From an uncultured Bacteroidaceae bacterium (lineage in GTDB: Bacteria; Bacteroidota; Bacteroidia; Bacteroidales; Bacteroidaceae): a stretch of 64,000 nucleotides of DNA. A model generated the notes under the pieces. The model was not told the DNA's origin. It did no database searches and worked only from the letters and a program-made list of their open reading frames with translations. The DNA lies in contig CALUIR010000002.1 of assembly GCA_944320785.1 (NCBI GenBank), forward strand, positions 149,482-213,481, written 5' to 3'. A program made the position numbers and the translations under genes. This document shows, in pieces, positions 52,298 through 62,254 of the stretch (its first letter is position 1; every line of letters begins with the position of its first letter).

Positions 52298-53866
52298 TTA
52301 TGGGGCGGCAGGCAACACGTCTTCCCTGCCGAACAGTTCCAAGGCTTTGGAGATGGCGTCATCCGTCTGGTTGATGACTTGGAAGTAAGCCTCCATGTCC
52401 CAAAGGTCTCTTGCGATGAGAGCCTTCAGTTGTTGTTGGATGAGGGGGAGGGACAACAGGTAGTCCTCTTCCCGGAAAGGGATGCCGTTCTCCTCGCCTT
52501 TCTGTACCAGGCGGCGGAGCATGTCGGCAGGCACCTCGAACGAAGCGATGTAGGAACGGGCATCCGGGTATTCATCCTGCCATTCCTTCCGATGCTGCTC
52601 CCATTGTTCCACATAGGTTTGCAGCAATATGCCTTTGTCGCGGAGTTGGCGGTAGTAAGGCGTAAAGGAAGTGGTGTCGAGAGGGATGAAGCAGTCCGGC
52701 ATGATGCCTCCGCCTCCATGCACGGTGCGCCTCCGTTTCAGGGTGGCATATTGGAGGGAATCGGCGAGGTGTATGCTGTCGGCATGGGCCAGTTCCCCGT
52801 GCCGGAGGCGGTTCGTGAGGTCGTTGCCGTAGTCCTTTGCGTCGGCGTAGGGCTTCTGGATGCACCGTCCTGCCGGTGTGTAGTAGCGTGCCACGGTGAG
52901 GCGTATCATGGAGCCGTCGGGCAAGTTGACGGGTCGTTGCACCAATCCTTTGCCGAAAGAACGCCTGCCTATGATGACGGCTCTGTCCCAATCCTGCAAC
53001 GCGCCTGCCACGATTTCGCTGGCGGAAGCCGAATATTCGTCGATAAGCACGGCGAGCCTGCCCTTGCGGAACCGGCCGTTCCCTTTTGCGTGGAACTCTT
53101 TCTTTGGGCTTTCCCTGCCTTCGGTATAGACAATCATTTGGCGGCTGTCGAGGAATTCGTTGGCGATGTCGATGGCGGTGCCCAGGTAGCCGCCGCCATT
53201 GCCTCGGAGGTCGAGGATGAGGCTTTCCATGCCTTCTTCCTGAAGTTGCGAAAGGGCTTTGGAGAACTCCTTCGGGGTGGTGGAAGCGAAACGGTTGAGG
53301 CGGATGTAGCCTGTGCCTTCTTGGATGAGGTAGGCGGCATCGATGCTGTGGATGGGGATGCGGCCGCGCTTCACGGTGAAGGAAAGGAGGGCTTTGCTGC
53401 CCGGCCTTTTCACCTTCAGGTTCACCTTGCTTCCTTTCGGTCCCCGCAGGCGGCGCATGATTTCCTCTGTGGCCATCTTCACGCCAGCAATGGACGTGTC
53501 GTTGGCCATGACGATGCGGTCGCCCGGCAGTATCCCGGCTTTCTCCGACGGGCCTCCCGCAATGGTCTGTATGACGAACAGGGTGTCTTGCAGCATATTG
53601 TATTGGATGCCGATGCCTTCAAAGTTGCCTTGCAGCGGTTCGTTCAGTTGCCGCACTTCTTCCGGGCTGGAATAGAGGGAATGGGGGTCTAAGGTGGCAA
53701 GCATGCGGATGATGGCTTCTTCCACCAGCTTGTCCTCATCCACGGAGTCCACATAGAGGCTTGCGATGGCAAATTCCGCCATCTGGAGCTTGCGCCACGG
53801 CAGGTCCTTCTGTGCATGGGCGAGGGCGGCGGAGAGGCAGGCGAGCAGGATGAGCAGCTTTCTCAT
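52298..53866 (-). CDS. S41-family C-terminal processing peptidase
   Basis: A periplasmic serine protease that cuts near protein C-termini. The 522-residue protein has a signal peptide (MRKLLILLACLSAALAHAQ) and an N-terminal helical part. A PDZ domain at ~85-170 (FEGIGIQYNMLQDTLFVIQT, GPSEKAGILPGDRIVMAND) and the S41 core follow: LILDLRGNGGGYLGTAIDIA, VLIDEYSASASEIVAGALQD (nucleophilic Ser near 281) and GRRSFGKGLVQ (catalytic Lys near 306). The last ~150 residues are a family-typical extension. It follows coaD by 15 bp. Confidence 0.93.
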   Translation of the reverse strand: MRKLLILLACLSAALAHAQKDLPWRKLQMAEFAIASLYVDSVDEDKLVEEAIIRMLATLDPHSLYSSPEEVRQLNEPLQGNFEGIGIQYNMLQDTLFVIQTIAGGPSEKAGILPGDRIVMANDTSIAGVKMATEEIMRRLRGPKGSKVNLKVKRPGSKALLSFTVKRGRIPIHSIDAAYLIQEGTGYIRLNRFASTTPKEFSKALSQLQEEGMESLILDLRGNGGGYLGTAIDIANEFLDSRQMIVYTEGRESPKKEFHAKGNGRFRKGRLAVLIDEYSASASEIVAGALQDWDRAVIIGRRSFGKGLVQRPVNLPDGSMIRLTVARYYTPAGRCIQKPYADAKDYGNDLTNRLRHGELAHADSIHLADSLQYATLKRRRTVHGGGGIMPDCFIPLDTTSFTPYYRQLRDKGILLQTYVEQWEQHRKEWQDEYPDARSYIASFEVPADMLRRLVQKGEENGIPFREEDYLLSLPLIQQQLKALIARDLWDMEAYFQVINQTDDAISKALELFGREDVLPAAP

Positions 53867-53881
53867 GGGGCGGCTGTGGAA

Positions 53882-54370
53882 TTAGAGGTGCATGCCTTCG
53901 GGGATGAAGCGGCTCACGTCCTTGCCGTAGGAAAGCAGTTCGCGGACGATGGTGGAACTGACGCAGGTGAGTTCCGGCTCTGTGAAGAGCAGGATGGTTT
54001 CCACGCCGGCCAGTTTGCGGTTGATGTCGGCGATGGTCTCCTCGTATTCAAAGTCTTTCACAGTGCGGATGCCCCGGATGATGAAGCCGGCTTGCTGCTG
54101 CCGGGCGAAGTCCACGGTGAGGCAGTTGTAGGCTTTCACGGTGACCCGCTTTTCGTCTTTGTAGAGTTCCTGTGCCATTTCGATGCGTTTCTCGGTGGTG
54201 AAGTACGTCTTCTTGTTTTCGTTGATGCCAATGCCGATGATGATTTCGTCCATGAAAGTGAGGGCTCGCCTCACGATGGAATGGTGGCCGGTGGTGAAGG
54301 GGTCGAACGTGCCGGGGAAGATGGCGCGCTTCAGCGTCGGGGACGGGGTTATCGGTTGTTCATGCCACAT
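53882..54370 (-). CDS. coaD: Pantetheine-phosphate adenylyltransferase
   Basis: Joins 4'-phosphopantetheine to AMP to give dephospho-CoA. Motifs are [20 protein letters not shown] (the T/HxGH nucleotidylyltransferase motif) and [19 protein letters not shown] (ISSTxxR), with [15 protein letters not shown] between. ATG 54370 gives 162 residues, overlaps parE by 11 bp and adds ~13 residues before the usual first residue. The usual [10 protein letters not shown] start aligns with a CTG codon, so a non-ATG start nearer the core is possible. Confidence 0.95.
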   Translation of the reverse strand: MWHEQPITPSPTLKRAIFPGTFDPFTTGHHSIVRRALTFMDEIIIGIGINENKKTYFTTEKRIEMAQELYKDEKRVTVKAYNCLTVDFARQQQAGFIIRGIRTVKDFEYEETIADINRKLAGVETILLFTEPELTCVSSTIVRELLSYGKDVSRFIPEGMHL

Positions 54371-56246
54371 CTTCTTCGATGATTAGGTTGTCGATGATGA
54401 AGTTCTGCCTTTCCATGGTGTTCTTGCCCATGTAGAATTCCAGAAGTCCTTTCACAAGGTCGTTCTTGCGCAAGGTCACCTGTTCCAGGCGGATGTCTTT
54501 CCCGATGAAATGTTTGAACTCATCGGGGGATATTTCGCCCAGTCCTTTGAACCGGGTGATTTCGGGATTGGGGCTGAGCTTGGCGATGGCGGCCGTGCGT
54601 TCTTCTTCCGAGTAGCAGTAGATGGTCTCTTTTTTGTTGCGGACGCGGAAGAGGGGCGTTTGCAGGATGTAAACATGCCCTTTCTTGATAAGGTCGGGGA
54701 AGAATTGGAGGAAGAAGGTAATCATGAGCAGGCGGATGTGCATGCCGTCCACGTCGGCATCGGTGGCCACGATGACTTTGTTGTAGCGCAGGCCGTCGAT
54801 GCCGTCTTCGATGTTGAGCGCTGCTTGCAGGAGGTTGAACTCCTCGTTTTCATAGACCACCTTTTTGGTCAGGCCGTAACTGTTCAGGGGTTTCCCGCGC
54901 AGGCTGAACACGGCTTGTGTGTTCACGTCGCGGCTTTTGGTGATGGATCCGCTGGCCGAGTCGCCTTCGGTGATGAAGATGCATGATTCTTCCTGCCGGT
55001 CGCCCTTGGGGTCGTTCAAGTGGATGCGGCAGTCGCGCAGCTTGCGGTTGTGGAGGTTCACCTTCTTGGCACGTTCGCGGGCTATCTTAGTCACGCCTGC
55101 GATGGCTTTGCGCTCGCGTTCGGAGTCCTGTATCTTTTGCAGCATCACGTCGGCGATGAGCGGGTTCTTGTGCAGGAAGTTGTCCACTTCTGTCTTGATG
55201 AAGTCGCCCACGTACTTGTTCACCGTGGGGCCTGCGGGCTTGTTTTCCTGCGGCACGGCAGGCCACATGTTGTTGCTGCCCAATTTTGTTTTGGTTTGTC
55301 CTTCGAACTGGGGTTCTTCCACGTTGATGGCGATGGCGGCCACGATGCCGTTGCGTATGTCGCCGTACTCAAAGTTCTTGTTGTAGAATTCCTTGATGGT
55401 GCGTGCCAAGTGTTCCTTTAGGGCGCTTTGGTGGGTGCCTCCCTGCGTGGTGTGCTGCCCGTTGACGAAGGAGTAGTATTCTTCGCCGTACTGGCTGGTG
55501 TGGGTGAAGGCGATTTCGATGTCCTCTCCCTTCAGGTGTACAATGTCATACAGCCCTTCGCTGGTCATGTTGTCTTTGAGCAGGTCCTCCAGCCCGTTGC
55601 GGGAGAGGATGCGTTGCCCGTTGTAGAGGATGGACAGGCCTGTGTTCAGGTACGTGTAGTTGCGCAACAGGGTCTCCACGAACGGGTTCTGGAAGGCGTA
55701 ATTGAGGAACAGCGTGTTGTCCGGCTCAAAAAAGATGTATGTGCCGGTTTCTTCGCCGGAATCTTCGGTGGTGTCGCTCTGCAGCACGCCGCGCTTGAAG
55801 ATGACGGTGCGCACGCGCCCGTCGCGGTAGCTGCGTGCCTCGAAGCGGCTGCTCAACGCATTGACCGCCTTGATGCCCACTCCGTTCAGCCCCACGCTTT
55901 TCTTGAAAGCCTTGCTGTCGTACTTCCCGCCGGTGTTCAGCTTGCTTACCGCGTCGATGAGCTTGCCTTGGGGGATGCCTCGTCCGTAGTCGCGCACGCT
56001 GACGCGCAGGTTGTCTTCGATGCGCACCTCGATTTTTTTCCCTGCGTTCATCTTGAACTCGTCGATGCTGTTGTCCATCACTTCTTTCAGCAGCACGTAG
56101 ATGCCGTCGTCGCTTTGCGAACCGTCGCCAAGCCGTCCGATGTACATGCCTGAACGGAGGCGGATATGTTCCATGTCATCCAAGTGGCGGATGTTGTCCT
56201 CCGTGTATGTGGCTTCCTCTTGAGGTTTGAAGTTCAGTCCTTCCAT
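54360..56246 (-). CDS. parE: DNA topoisomerase IV subunit B
   Basis: The ATPase subunit of the type IIA enzyme that unlinks daughter chromosomes. The 628-residue protein has the GHKL ATPase ([60 protein letters not shown]), the transducer domain (QTKTKLGS) and TOPRIM ([30 protein letters not shown]). It is the ParE rather than GyrB form, judging by length and the DNSIDEF variant. A minus-strand -7 box TATCTTTG lies at 56283-56276. It heads the operon with coaD, the S41 protease and the methyltransferase. Confidence 0.93.
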   Translation of the reverse strand: MEGLNFKPQEEATYTEDNIRHLDDMEHIRLRSGMYIGRLGDGSQSDDGIYVLLKEVMDNSIDEFKMNAGKKIEVRIEDNLRVSVRDYGRGIPQGKLIDAVSKLNTGGKYDSKAFKKSVGLNGVGIKAVNALSSRFEARSYRDGRVRTVIFKRGVLQSDTTEDSGEETGTYIFFEPDNTLFLNYAFQNPFVETLLRNYTYLNTGLSILYNGQRILSRNGLEDLLKDNMTSEGLYDIVHLKGEDIEIAFTHTSQYGEEYYSFVNGQHTTQGGTHQSALKEHLARTIKEFYNKNFEYGDIRNGIVAAIAINVEEPQFEGQTKTKLGSNNMWPAVPQENKPAGPTVNKYVGDFIKTEVDNFLHKNPLIADVMLQKIQDSERERKAIAGVTKIARERAKKVNLHNRKLRDCRIHLNDPKGDRQEESCIFITEGDSASGSITKSRDVNTQAVFSLRGKPLNSYGLTKKVVYENEEFNLLQAALNIEDGIDGLRYNKVIVATDADVDGMHIRLLMITFFLQFFPDLIKKGHVYILQTPLFRVRNKKETIYCYSEEERTAAIAKLSPNPEITRFKGLGEISPDEFKHFIGKDIRLEQVTLRKNDLVKGLLEFYMGKNTMERQNFIIDNLIIEEDVA

Positions 56247-56393
56247 GTCCGTTCTGTTATTTTCGAGTGCATGCGCAAAGATACGTTTTTTCTTGGAAGC
56301 TGGGCAGGGGGGCGGGGCAAATTCTTCGGCTTGTGCAGGAGGAAAGTCCTGTTCAGCCGTGCAGGAAGCGCCGTTTGCACGGGCAACTTCTTT

Positions 56394-56477
56394 ATCTTTA
56401 GCCTAAAGATACACATCCTTAGGTTAAAGATGCATATCCTTAGCCTAAGGATATATGTCCTTAGCCTAAAGATGAAC
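56394..56477. repeat. 21-bp palindromic array, four units, copy 2
   Basis: Four consecutive 21-bp units (56394, 56415, 56436, 56457), close variants of ATCCTTAGCCTAAGGAT plus four bases. The last unit ends GATGAAC, exactly as in the array at 32401-32484. The flank CGGGCAACTTCTTT upstream is also shared. The remainder of the 56284-56627 interval holds no gene. Confidence 0.88.
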
Positions 56478-56627
56478 TTTCCATGAGGCTGTCTGGGACT
56501 TTTCATGCGGGCAGATGAAAGGAGTGAGCGGGGAAGGGGGAGTTTTCCCAGCGTGTTGTAATGCTTCCTTAACCGGGGCGTAACCGCATCTTAAACACGC
56601 TTTAGCACGGACGTAAATTGGCGGTTC

Positions 56628-56635
56628 TACTTTTG
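56628..56635 (+). promoter_or_regulatory. -7 box of the secreted phosphatase gene
   Basis: TACTTTTG, 36 nt before the start codon. The -33 position (TTTA near 56601) is weak. Confidence 0.5.
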
Positions 56636-56670
56636 CGCCCGGAAATTTAACCATTACAAATAAATTAAGT

Positions 56671-59600
56671 ATGAAAAAACGGGATTTGAGCCTGCTTCTC
56701 CTTTTGATGGCAGCCAGCGGGCAAGTGGCCGGGCAAACGCCTTCCATTGAGGGCGCAAGCGCCATGAAAATAGACGAGACAAGGACATTCAGCGTTGCGG
56801 CGGATGCCGCCGTGACGGCTTACCATTGGCAGGCCCCTGACGGTTGCCGCGTCACCAAAGGACAAGGCACGAACGTGGCGGAAATCACTTCCACTTGGTT
56901 GGCCCGCGACAGCAAGGCAAGCGTGGAGCGCACTTTTGCCGATGGCCATCGCGACACGTTGCATGCCGACGTGGCTTTCACGCGTTATGTCAAAGAGTTC
57001 AAGGACTATACGATAGCGCCGGGCGAATCTGTGGAAATTGGCGGGATGGAACGCACGGAGGCAGACATTTATTACACGCCCGTGGAAGGCGGCGACGGTT
57101 ACCAAGTGGTGGCTCACCGCCTTACGGTGGAGCCCAAGGCAGGCGAGTACGCGGACATCACCAAGCCTTATCTGCAAACGGCGGGCAGCCACTCGATATG
57201 GATTAGCTGGAAAACCTCTTTTGCCACAGAGCCTTCCGTGCGTTTCGGCAAGAGCGCGGATGCCCTCACGGAAACGGCAACCGGCACGACGGACGATTTG
57301 TCGGAAAGCAATTTCCCTTATTATTGGCACTCCGTGCATCTTGCCGGGCTAGAACCGAATACCGTCTATTATTACCGGACTGTGAGCGGCGACAGGGGAG
57401 AAAGCGAAGTGTACCGCTTCCGCACTATGCCTGAGGCAGGCAGCAAGACGCCCATGCGCATCCTGCTCCAAGGCGACCACCAGATAAAGAGCCGCAGCGG
57501 ATACGAATGGCTGTTGAAAGCTTCTCAGCGTAAGGTCATGGAAAAGTACGGCGACAACGGTGACATGACTGAAAGCATCAACATGATCATGAACATCGGC
57601 GACCAAGTGGACGTGGCTTCGTTGGACCAGTACGAACAAATCCATCTTTTCAAGTCGCAGCAGGTGTCGCCTTGCCTGCCCATCATGACCGCTGTGGGCA
57701 ATCATGATACTTATAATGACACAGGCATGAAGCGCTACAGCACGCACTTCCATTATGAAGGCCTTGCCTACCAAGGCATCAAAAGCGGCACAGAGAATTA
57801 TTATGCTTACCAGGCCGGGCGTATCCTTTTCGTCGTGCTTAGCACCGAGCATGCCGGTTCTGCCCAAAAGGACTGGGTGCGCCGCGTGGTGGATGCCGCC
57901 AAAGCGGACGACAGCGTGGACTTCATCATCAGCGTGAACCACCGCCCCATACAAGCGGAGCAATACATCGGCGACATATCGGCTTGGGCGCGCAATGAAA
58001 TCATGCCCATCTTGTGCGAGACTCCCAAGCATGTGCTCAACTATGGCGGCCACCACCATTTGTACCATCGCGGGCAGTTGACCGAATGGCCGCTCTACCA
58101 TATCATCAATGGAGCCGCTTCGTGGGACCAGATGTGGGGCATGTCATCTGAAAAAGACTACGCCGATGTGCAGAAAACGATTGACTACTGGGGCTACCAG
58201 ATACTTGAATTTGATTTTGAAAAGAAGGAAATGAAAGTGGAGTGCTATGCCATTGGCAACAAGGAATTGGTGGTGGACAACATCCTGATTGATTCCTTCA
58301 GCCGCACATTGGGAAAGGCCGCGCCGGAGAAGCCGGAAGTGAAGGAAATCCCGGAAACCATTACTTTGCCTTACACTTTCGAGGGGAGCAGTTACGAGAC
58401 AATCACGGACGAACCTTTGAACACAGTGCAGTTCCAGTTCTCGTTCACGGACGACTTTGCTGTGGTGGATTATGAATACGTCACGGATGTGGAAAACCTT
58501 TACGGATCAACCGGCGACCCGCTGCACATCCCCATTGACCTCAATGAAAACCGCGACATCACCAAATTCACGGTGGAAAACGGGAAATTGAAAAACGGCC
58601 TTTATTATGTCCGCTTGCGCTACCGTGATGCCAACATGGAGTGGTCCGAATGGTCAGACCCGTGCAGCTTCACGGTGGAAGGCAGCGTGGATGGCGATCC
58701 AGCCATCTCGTTGGAGAGCAATTCCGTGCGTCCCGGCACTTCTGTCACTGTGCATTACCAATACGCTCCTGAAGGGCAGAACGCATGGATTGGCATCTAC
58801 CGCAAGGGCGACACTCCCAATGGAGGCGTGTTGTCATACCGTTGGAACTATACTCCCGGCCAGTCCGGCTCGATGTCATTCACCATTAATGAAGTGAACG
58901 AGTATTATGCGGTCCTTTTCGAGGATGAGGGTTATACGGAAATCACGGAACGCCTGCCGTTCTATGTAGGCCCGGACATCCAACTCTCGCTTGAGAAAAC
59001 GTCTTTTGCTGAAGGCGAGGACATCGCTGTGGCTTATTCAAACGCTCCCGGCATGGACGGTGACTGGATTGGTATCTACCGCATGGGGGAAGTGCCGGGC
59101 ACGAGCGACACGTCTGATTCATGGGACTACCTCAACGGGGCTACCAGCGGGACGTTGAACCTCACGAAAGACCTTCCGAAAGGTTATTACTTTGTGAACT
59201 ATCTGTTGAAAGGCGAATATTTTGAACCGCGTGAACGCCTCTATTTCTCCGTTGGCGACATGATTTCGACAGTTTCAACGGACAAAGAATCTTATACCAC
59301 CGAGGAGGACATCGTGGTGCATTACCAGGATGGTCCTGGCACGCCGAAAGACTGGGTGGGTGTGTTCGCTGAAGGTGAAGACCCGAACGTGGATGAATTG
59401 GATGCATTCCTTTATACCTATGGGGCAACTGACGGCGATGTGACCATTAAGGCCGGCACCTTGAAGCCCGGTGATTATTTCTGCGCTCTTTTCATCAATG
59501 ATTCGTATGACGAGGTTTCCCCGCGCATCCATTTCAAAGTCACGGAGCCTGTGGCGACCGGCATGGATGGCGATGAGGCGGTGAATGCATCCAAAATTTA

Positions 59601-59808
59601 TCCCAATCCGGTTGCTGGAGACATCTTGCATGTAGTAGCTTCAGAGGTTTCCGTAGCCGATGTGTTTGATATGGCCGGGAGGCATGTGCTTCGGGCAGGA
59701 CTCCTTCCGGGTGACAATGTTTTGTCGTTGGAAGCCCTTCCAGAAGGAGTTTATATGCTCCGCGTGGATGATGGCATGGCAACCTGCCACAAGATTGTTA
59801 AACAATAG
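56671..59808 (+). CDS. Secreted purple acid phosphatase-like metallophosphatase with SKICH-like repeats and T9SS tail
   Basis: A 1045-residue exported enzyme. After the signal peptide and an Ig-like segment comes the purple acid phosphatase N-terminal FN3 domain (ITKPYLQTAGSHSIWISWKT to EVYRFRTMPE). The metallophosphatase core spans ~265-545: LLQGDHQIKS, MNIGDQVD, TAVGNHDTYNDTGMKRY, FIISVNHRPI and NYGGHHHLYHRG. An FN3-like domain (~560-670) and three ~95-residue sandwich repeats (~675, 769 and 864) follow, with (D/A)W(I/V)G(I/V)(Y/F) motifs. The end, KIYPNPVAGDILHVVA to MAGRHVLRAG, is a textbook T9SS type A domain. The substrate is unknown. Confidence 0.87.
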   Translation: MKKRDLSLLLLLMAASGQVAGQTPSIEGASAMKIDETRTFSVAADAAVTAYHWQAPDGCRVTKGQGTNVAEITSTWLARDSKASVERTFADGHRDTLHADVAFTRYVKEFKDYTIAPGESVEIGGMERTEADIYYTPVEGGDGYQVVAHRLTVEPKAGEYADITKPYLQTAGSHSIWISWKTSFATEPSVRFGKSADALTETATGTTDDLSESNFPYYWHSVHLAGLEPNTVYYYRTVSGDRGESEVYRFRTMPEAGSKTPMRILLQGDHQIKSRSGYEWLLKASQRKVMEKYGDNGDMTESINMIMNIGDQVDVASLDQYEQIHLFKSQQVSPCLPIMTAVGNHDTYNDTGMKRYSTHFHYEGLAYQGIKSGTENYYAYQAGRILFVVLSTEHAGSAQKDWVRRVVDAAKADDSVDFIISVNHRPIQAEQYIGDISAWARNEIMPILCETPKHVLNYGGHHHLYHRGQLTEWPLYHIINGAASWDQMWGMSSEKDYADVQKTIDYWGYQILEFDFEKKEMKVECYAIGNKELVVDNILIDSFSRTLGKAAPEKPEVKEIPETITLPYTFEGSSYETITDEPLNTVQFQFSFTDDFAVVDYEYVTDVENLYGSTGDPLHIPIDLNENRDITKFTVENGKLKNGLYYVRLRYRDANMEWSEWSDPCSFTVEGSVDGDPAISLESNSVRPGTSVTVHYQYAPEGQNAWIGIYRKGDTPNGGVLSYRWNYTPGQSGSMSFTINEVNEYYAVLFEDEGYTEITERLPFYVGPDIQLSLEKTSFAEGEDIAVAYSNAPGMDGDWIGIYRMGEVPGTSDTSDSWDYLNGATSGTLNLTKDLPKGYYFVNYLLKGEYFEPRERLYFSVGDMISTVSTDKESYTTEEDIVVHYQDGPGTPKDWVGVFAEGEDPNVDELDAFLYTYGATDGDVTIKAGTLKPGDYFCALFINDSYDEVSPRIHFKVTEPVATGMDGDEAVNASKIYPNPVAGDILHVVASEVSVADVFDMAGRHVLRAGLLPGDNVLSLEALPEGVYMLRVDDGMATCHKIVKQ

Positions 59809-59891
59809 TGGCATTGCCAAATTTGCCCCGGCAGCAAAAGCCCAAGGAGGCCACTTGCTGCCAAGGGCTTCTTGCCATGGGGCGGGAACTA

Positions 59892-59926
59892 AAAAGGGGA
59901 TATGCCTGCGAGGCGTATCCCCTTTT
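59892..59926. terminator. Bidirectional terminator between the phosphatase and rpsO
   Basis: A 16-bp stem (59892-59907 with 59911-59926, one G-T pair) and a 3-nt loop, with A and T runs at its feet so it can act for both convergent genes. A smaller AAGCCC/GGGCTT hairpin precedes it. Confidence 0.9.
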
Positions 59927-59947
59927 GTTCGTTTGTTGGAACCGTGC

Positions 59948-60217
59948 TTATTTTCTTAAGCCCAATTCTTTGACAATGCTGCGGTATCTTTCGATATCGC
60001 GGTCTTTGAGGTAGTTGAGCAAACGGCGGCGTTTGCCTACCAGCATCGTCAGTGATCTTTCCGTGCTATAATCCTTCTTATTGGCCTTCAAATGTTCGGT
60101 CAAATGGGCAATACGGTATGAAAACAATGCTATCTGGGATTCAGGTGACCCAGTATCAGTGTTAGACTTTCCGTACTTGCTGAAGATTTCTTGCTTCTTA
60201 GCTGCGTCTAAATACAT
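59948..60217 (-). CDS. rpsO: 30S ribosomal protein S15
   Basis: Binds the central domain of 16S rRNA and nucleates platform assembly. At 89 residues it has family length. The signature runs from [20 protein letters not shown] through [20 protein letters not shown] to [21 protein letters not shown] clear promoter lies 36 nt upstream. It is a single-gene unit, convergent with the phosphatase and divergent from typA. Confidence 0.98.
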   Translation of the reverse strand: MYLDAAKKQEIFSKYGKSNTDTGSPESQIALFSYRIAHLTEHLKANKKDYSTERSLTMLVGKRRRLLNYLKDRDIERYRSIVKELGLRK

Positions 60218-60252
60218 AAATGTTTGATTAAACTGTTATTGTAAAAACGCGG

Positions 60253-60284
60253 CAAAGGTAGGTATTTCTTTCCAATGTGCCAAC
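60253..60284 (-). promoter_or_regulatory. Promoter of rpsO
   Basis: On the minus strand, GTTG (60284-60281), 20 nt, TACCTTTG (60260-60253). Confidence 0.75.
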
Positions 60285-60400
60285 ATTTTGGGCAGAAAAA
60301 CATTGCATTCCTGTGTACGGAAATGTGTTGGACGGCCTTTCCTTGCATGCTGCCCCTCATTTTGTGTCTCTGATATGGGGCAAGTCTCCCGAATAACCCC

Positions 60401-60408
60401 TATCTTTG
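60401..60408 (+). promoter_or_regulatory. -7 box of typA
   Basis: TATCTTTG, 22 nt before the start codon. The -33 region is not well matched. Confidence 0.55.
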
Positions 60409-60430
60409 TGCCGTTAAAAAAGATGTTTGT

Positions 60431-62233
60431 ATGCAGGATATTAGGAATATTGCGATTATAGCTCATGTTGACCATGGAAAGACCACTTTGGTTGACAAGA
60501 TGATGCTGGCAGGACACCTGTTCCGGGAGAATCAGGCCGTAGGTGAGTTGATGTTGGATAACAACGATTTGGAGCGGGAACGCGGAATCACCATCCTTTC
60601 AAAAAATGTTTCCATCAATTATAAAGGGACGAAGATTAACATTATCGACACGCCGGGGCACGCCGATTTTGGAGGCGAAGTGGAGCGCGTGTTGAACATG
60701 GCTGACGGCTGCATCTTGTTGGTAGATGCTTTTGAAGGGCCGATGCCGCAGACGCGCTTCGTGCTGCAAAAGGCGCTCCAAATAGGGCTGAAGCCTATCG
60801 TGGTGGTCAACAAGGTGGATAAACCCAACTGCCGCCCGGAGGAAGTGTATGAAATGGTGTTTGACCTCATGTTCAGCCTCAATGCCACGGAAGACCAGTT
60901 GGATTTTCCTGTTCTCTACGGCTCGGCAAAAAACAATTGGATGGGGACGGACTGGAAAACGCCTACCGGCACCATCGAACCGTTGCTGGATGCTATCGTG
61001 AAATACATTCCTGCGCCGGAACAGTTGGAAGGCACGCCACAAATGCTCATCACTTCTCTTGATTATTCTGCTTATACTGGGCGCATAGCTGTAGGGCGCG
61101 TGCATCGTGGCACATTGAAAGAGGGTATGAACGTGACTTTGGCCAAGCGCGACGGTTCACAGGCAAAGGTGAAGATAAAAGAACTGCACGTGTTTGAGGG
61201 CATGGCACGGAAGAAAGCTGCCGAGGTCTCCTCTGGTGATATCTGCGCCATTGTGGGTATTGACAACTTTGAGATAGGCGACACGATTTGCGACTATGAG
61301 AACCCGGAGCCGCTTCCTCCGATAGCCATTGATGAGCCGACGATGAGCATGTTGTTTACCATCAACGACTCCCCCTTCTTCGGGCGGGAAGGCAAGTATG
61401 TGACATCGCGCCACATCCAAGAACGGCTCACCAAGGAATTGGACAAGAACTTGGCGCTGCGGGTGCGCAAGGCGGAGAACGAAGACGGCAAGTGGGTGGT
61501 GTCAGGGCGTGGCGTGCTGCACTTGTCCGTCCTCATCGAGACGATGCGCCGCGAGGGTTATGAGTTGCAGGTGGGGCAGCCGCAAGTGATATTCAAGGAA
61601 ATAGACGGAGTGCGTTGCGAGCCGATAGAGGAACTGACCATCAGTGTGCCGGAAGAGTTCTCCAGCAAAATGATTGATATGGTAACCCGCCGCAAAGGAG
61701 AGTTGACTTCCATGGAGACGCAAGGCGACCGTGTGAACATCGAGTTCGACATGCCATCGAGAGGAATCATCGGGCTGCGCACCAATGTGCTGACCGCCAG
61801 CCAGGGAGAGGCTATCATGGCGCACCGTTTCAAGGAATACCAGCCCTACAAGGGCGACATTGAACGCCGCACCAACGGTTCCATGATTGCCATGGAAGGC
61901 GGCACGGCCTTTGCTTATGCCATAGACAAGTTGCAGGACCGGGGACGCTTCTTCATCAGTCCGCAGGACGAAGTGTATGCCGGCCAGGTGGTGGGCGAGC
62001 ATGTGCATGAGAACGATTTGGTGGTGAACGTCACCAAGTCGAAGAAACTCACCAACATGCGGGCGTCTGGTTCCGATGACAAGGCACGCATCATCCCGCC
62101 CGTCATCTTCTCCTTGGAGGAAGCTTTGGAGTACATCAAGGAAGACGAGTATGTGGAAGTGACCCCCAAGAGCATGCGCATGCGCAAAATCATATTGGAC
62201 GAGAACGAGCGGAAACGCGCCAACAGGCAATAA
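60431..62233 (+). CDS. typA: Translational GTPase TypA/BipA
   Basis: A ribosome-associated GTPase involved in 50S assembly and stress adaptation. The 600-residue protein has normal length: G1 IIAHVDHGKTTLVDKMMLAG, switch I ELMLDNNDLERERGITILSK, G3 DTPGHADFGGEVERVLNMAD, G4 VVNKVDKPNCRPEEV. EF-Tu-like domain II, EF-G-like domains III and V, and the BipA-specific C-terminal domain follow (GRFFISPQDEVYAGQVVGEH, TNMRASGSDDKARI). It is followed 21 bp later by a secreted protein gene with which it probably shares a transcript. Confidence 0.98.
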   Translation: MQDIRNIAIIAHVDHGKTTLVDKMMLAGHLFRENQAVGELMLDNNDLERERGITILSKNVSINYKGTKINIIDTPGHADFGGEVERVLNMADGCILLVDAFEGPMPQTRFVLQKALQIGLKPIVVVNKVDKPNCRPEEVYEMVFDLMFSLNATEDQLDFPVLYGSAKNNWMGTDWKTPTGTIEPLLDAIVKYIPAPEQLEGTPQMLITSLDYSAYTGRIAVGRVHRGTLKEGMNVTLAKRDGSQAKVKIKELHVFEGMARKKAAEVSSGDICAIVGIDNFEIGDTICDYENPEPLPPIAIDEPTMSMLFTINDSPFFGREGKYVTSRHIQERLTKELDKNLALRVRKAENEDGKWVVSGRGVLHLSVLIETMRREGYELQVGQPQVIFKEIDGVRCEPIEELTISVPEEFSSKMIDMVTRRKGELTSMETQGDRVNIEFDMPSRGIIGLRTNVLTASQGEAIMAHRFKEYQPYKGDIERRTNGSMIAMEGGTAFAYAIDKLQDRGRFFISPQDEVYAGQVVGEHVHENDLVVNVTKSKKLTNMRASGSDDKARIIPPVIFSLEEALEYIKEDEYVEVTPKSMRMRKIILDENERKRANRQ

Positions 62234-62254
62234 TATATTAAATATGTATAGGAT

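Noticed and set aside
52091-53692. 533-codon plus-strand open frame opposite the S41 protease
   Set aside because: Antisense shadow; the protease on the other strand has all its catalytic motifs.
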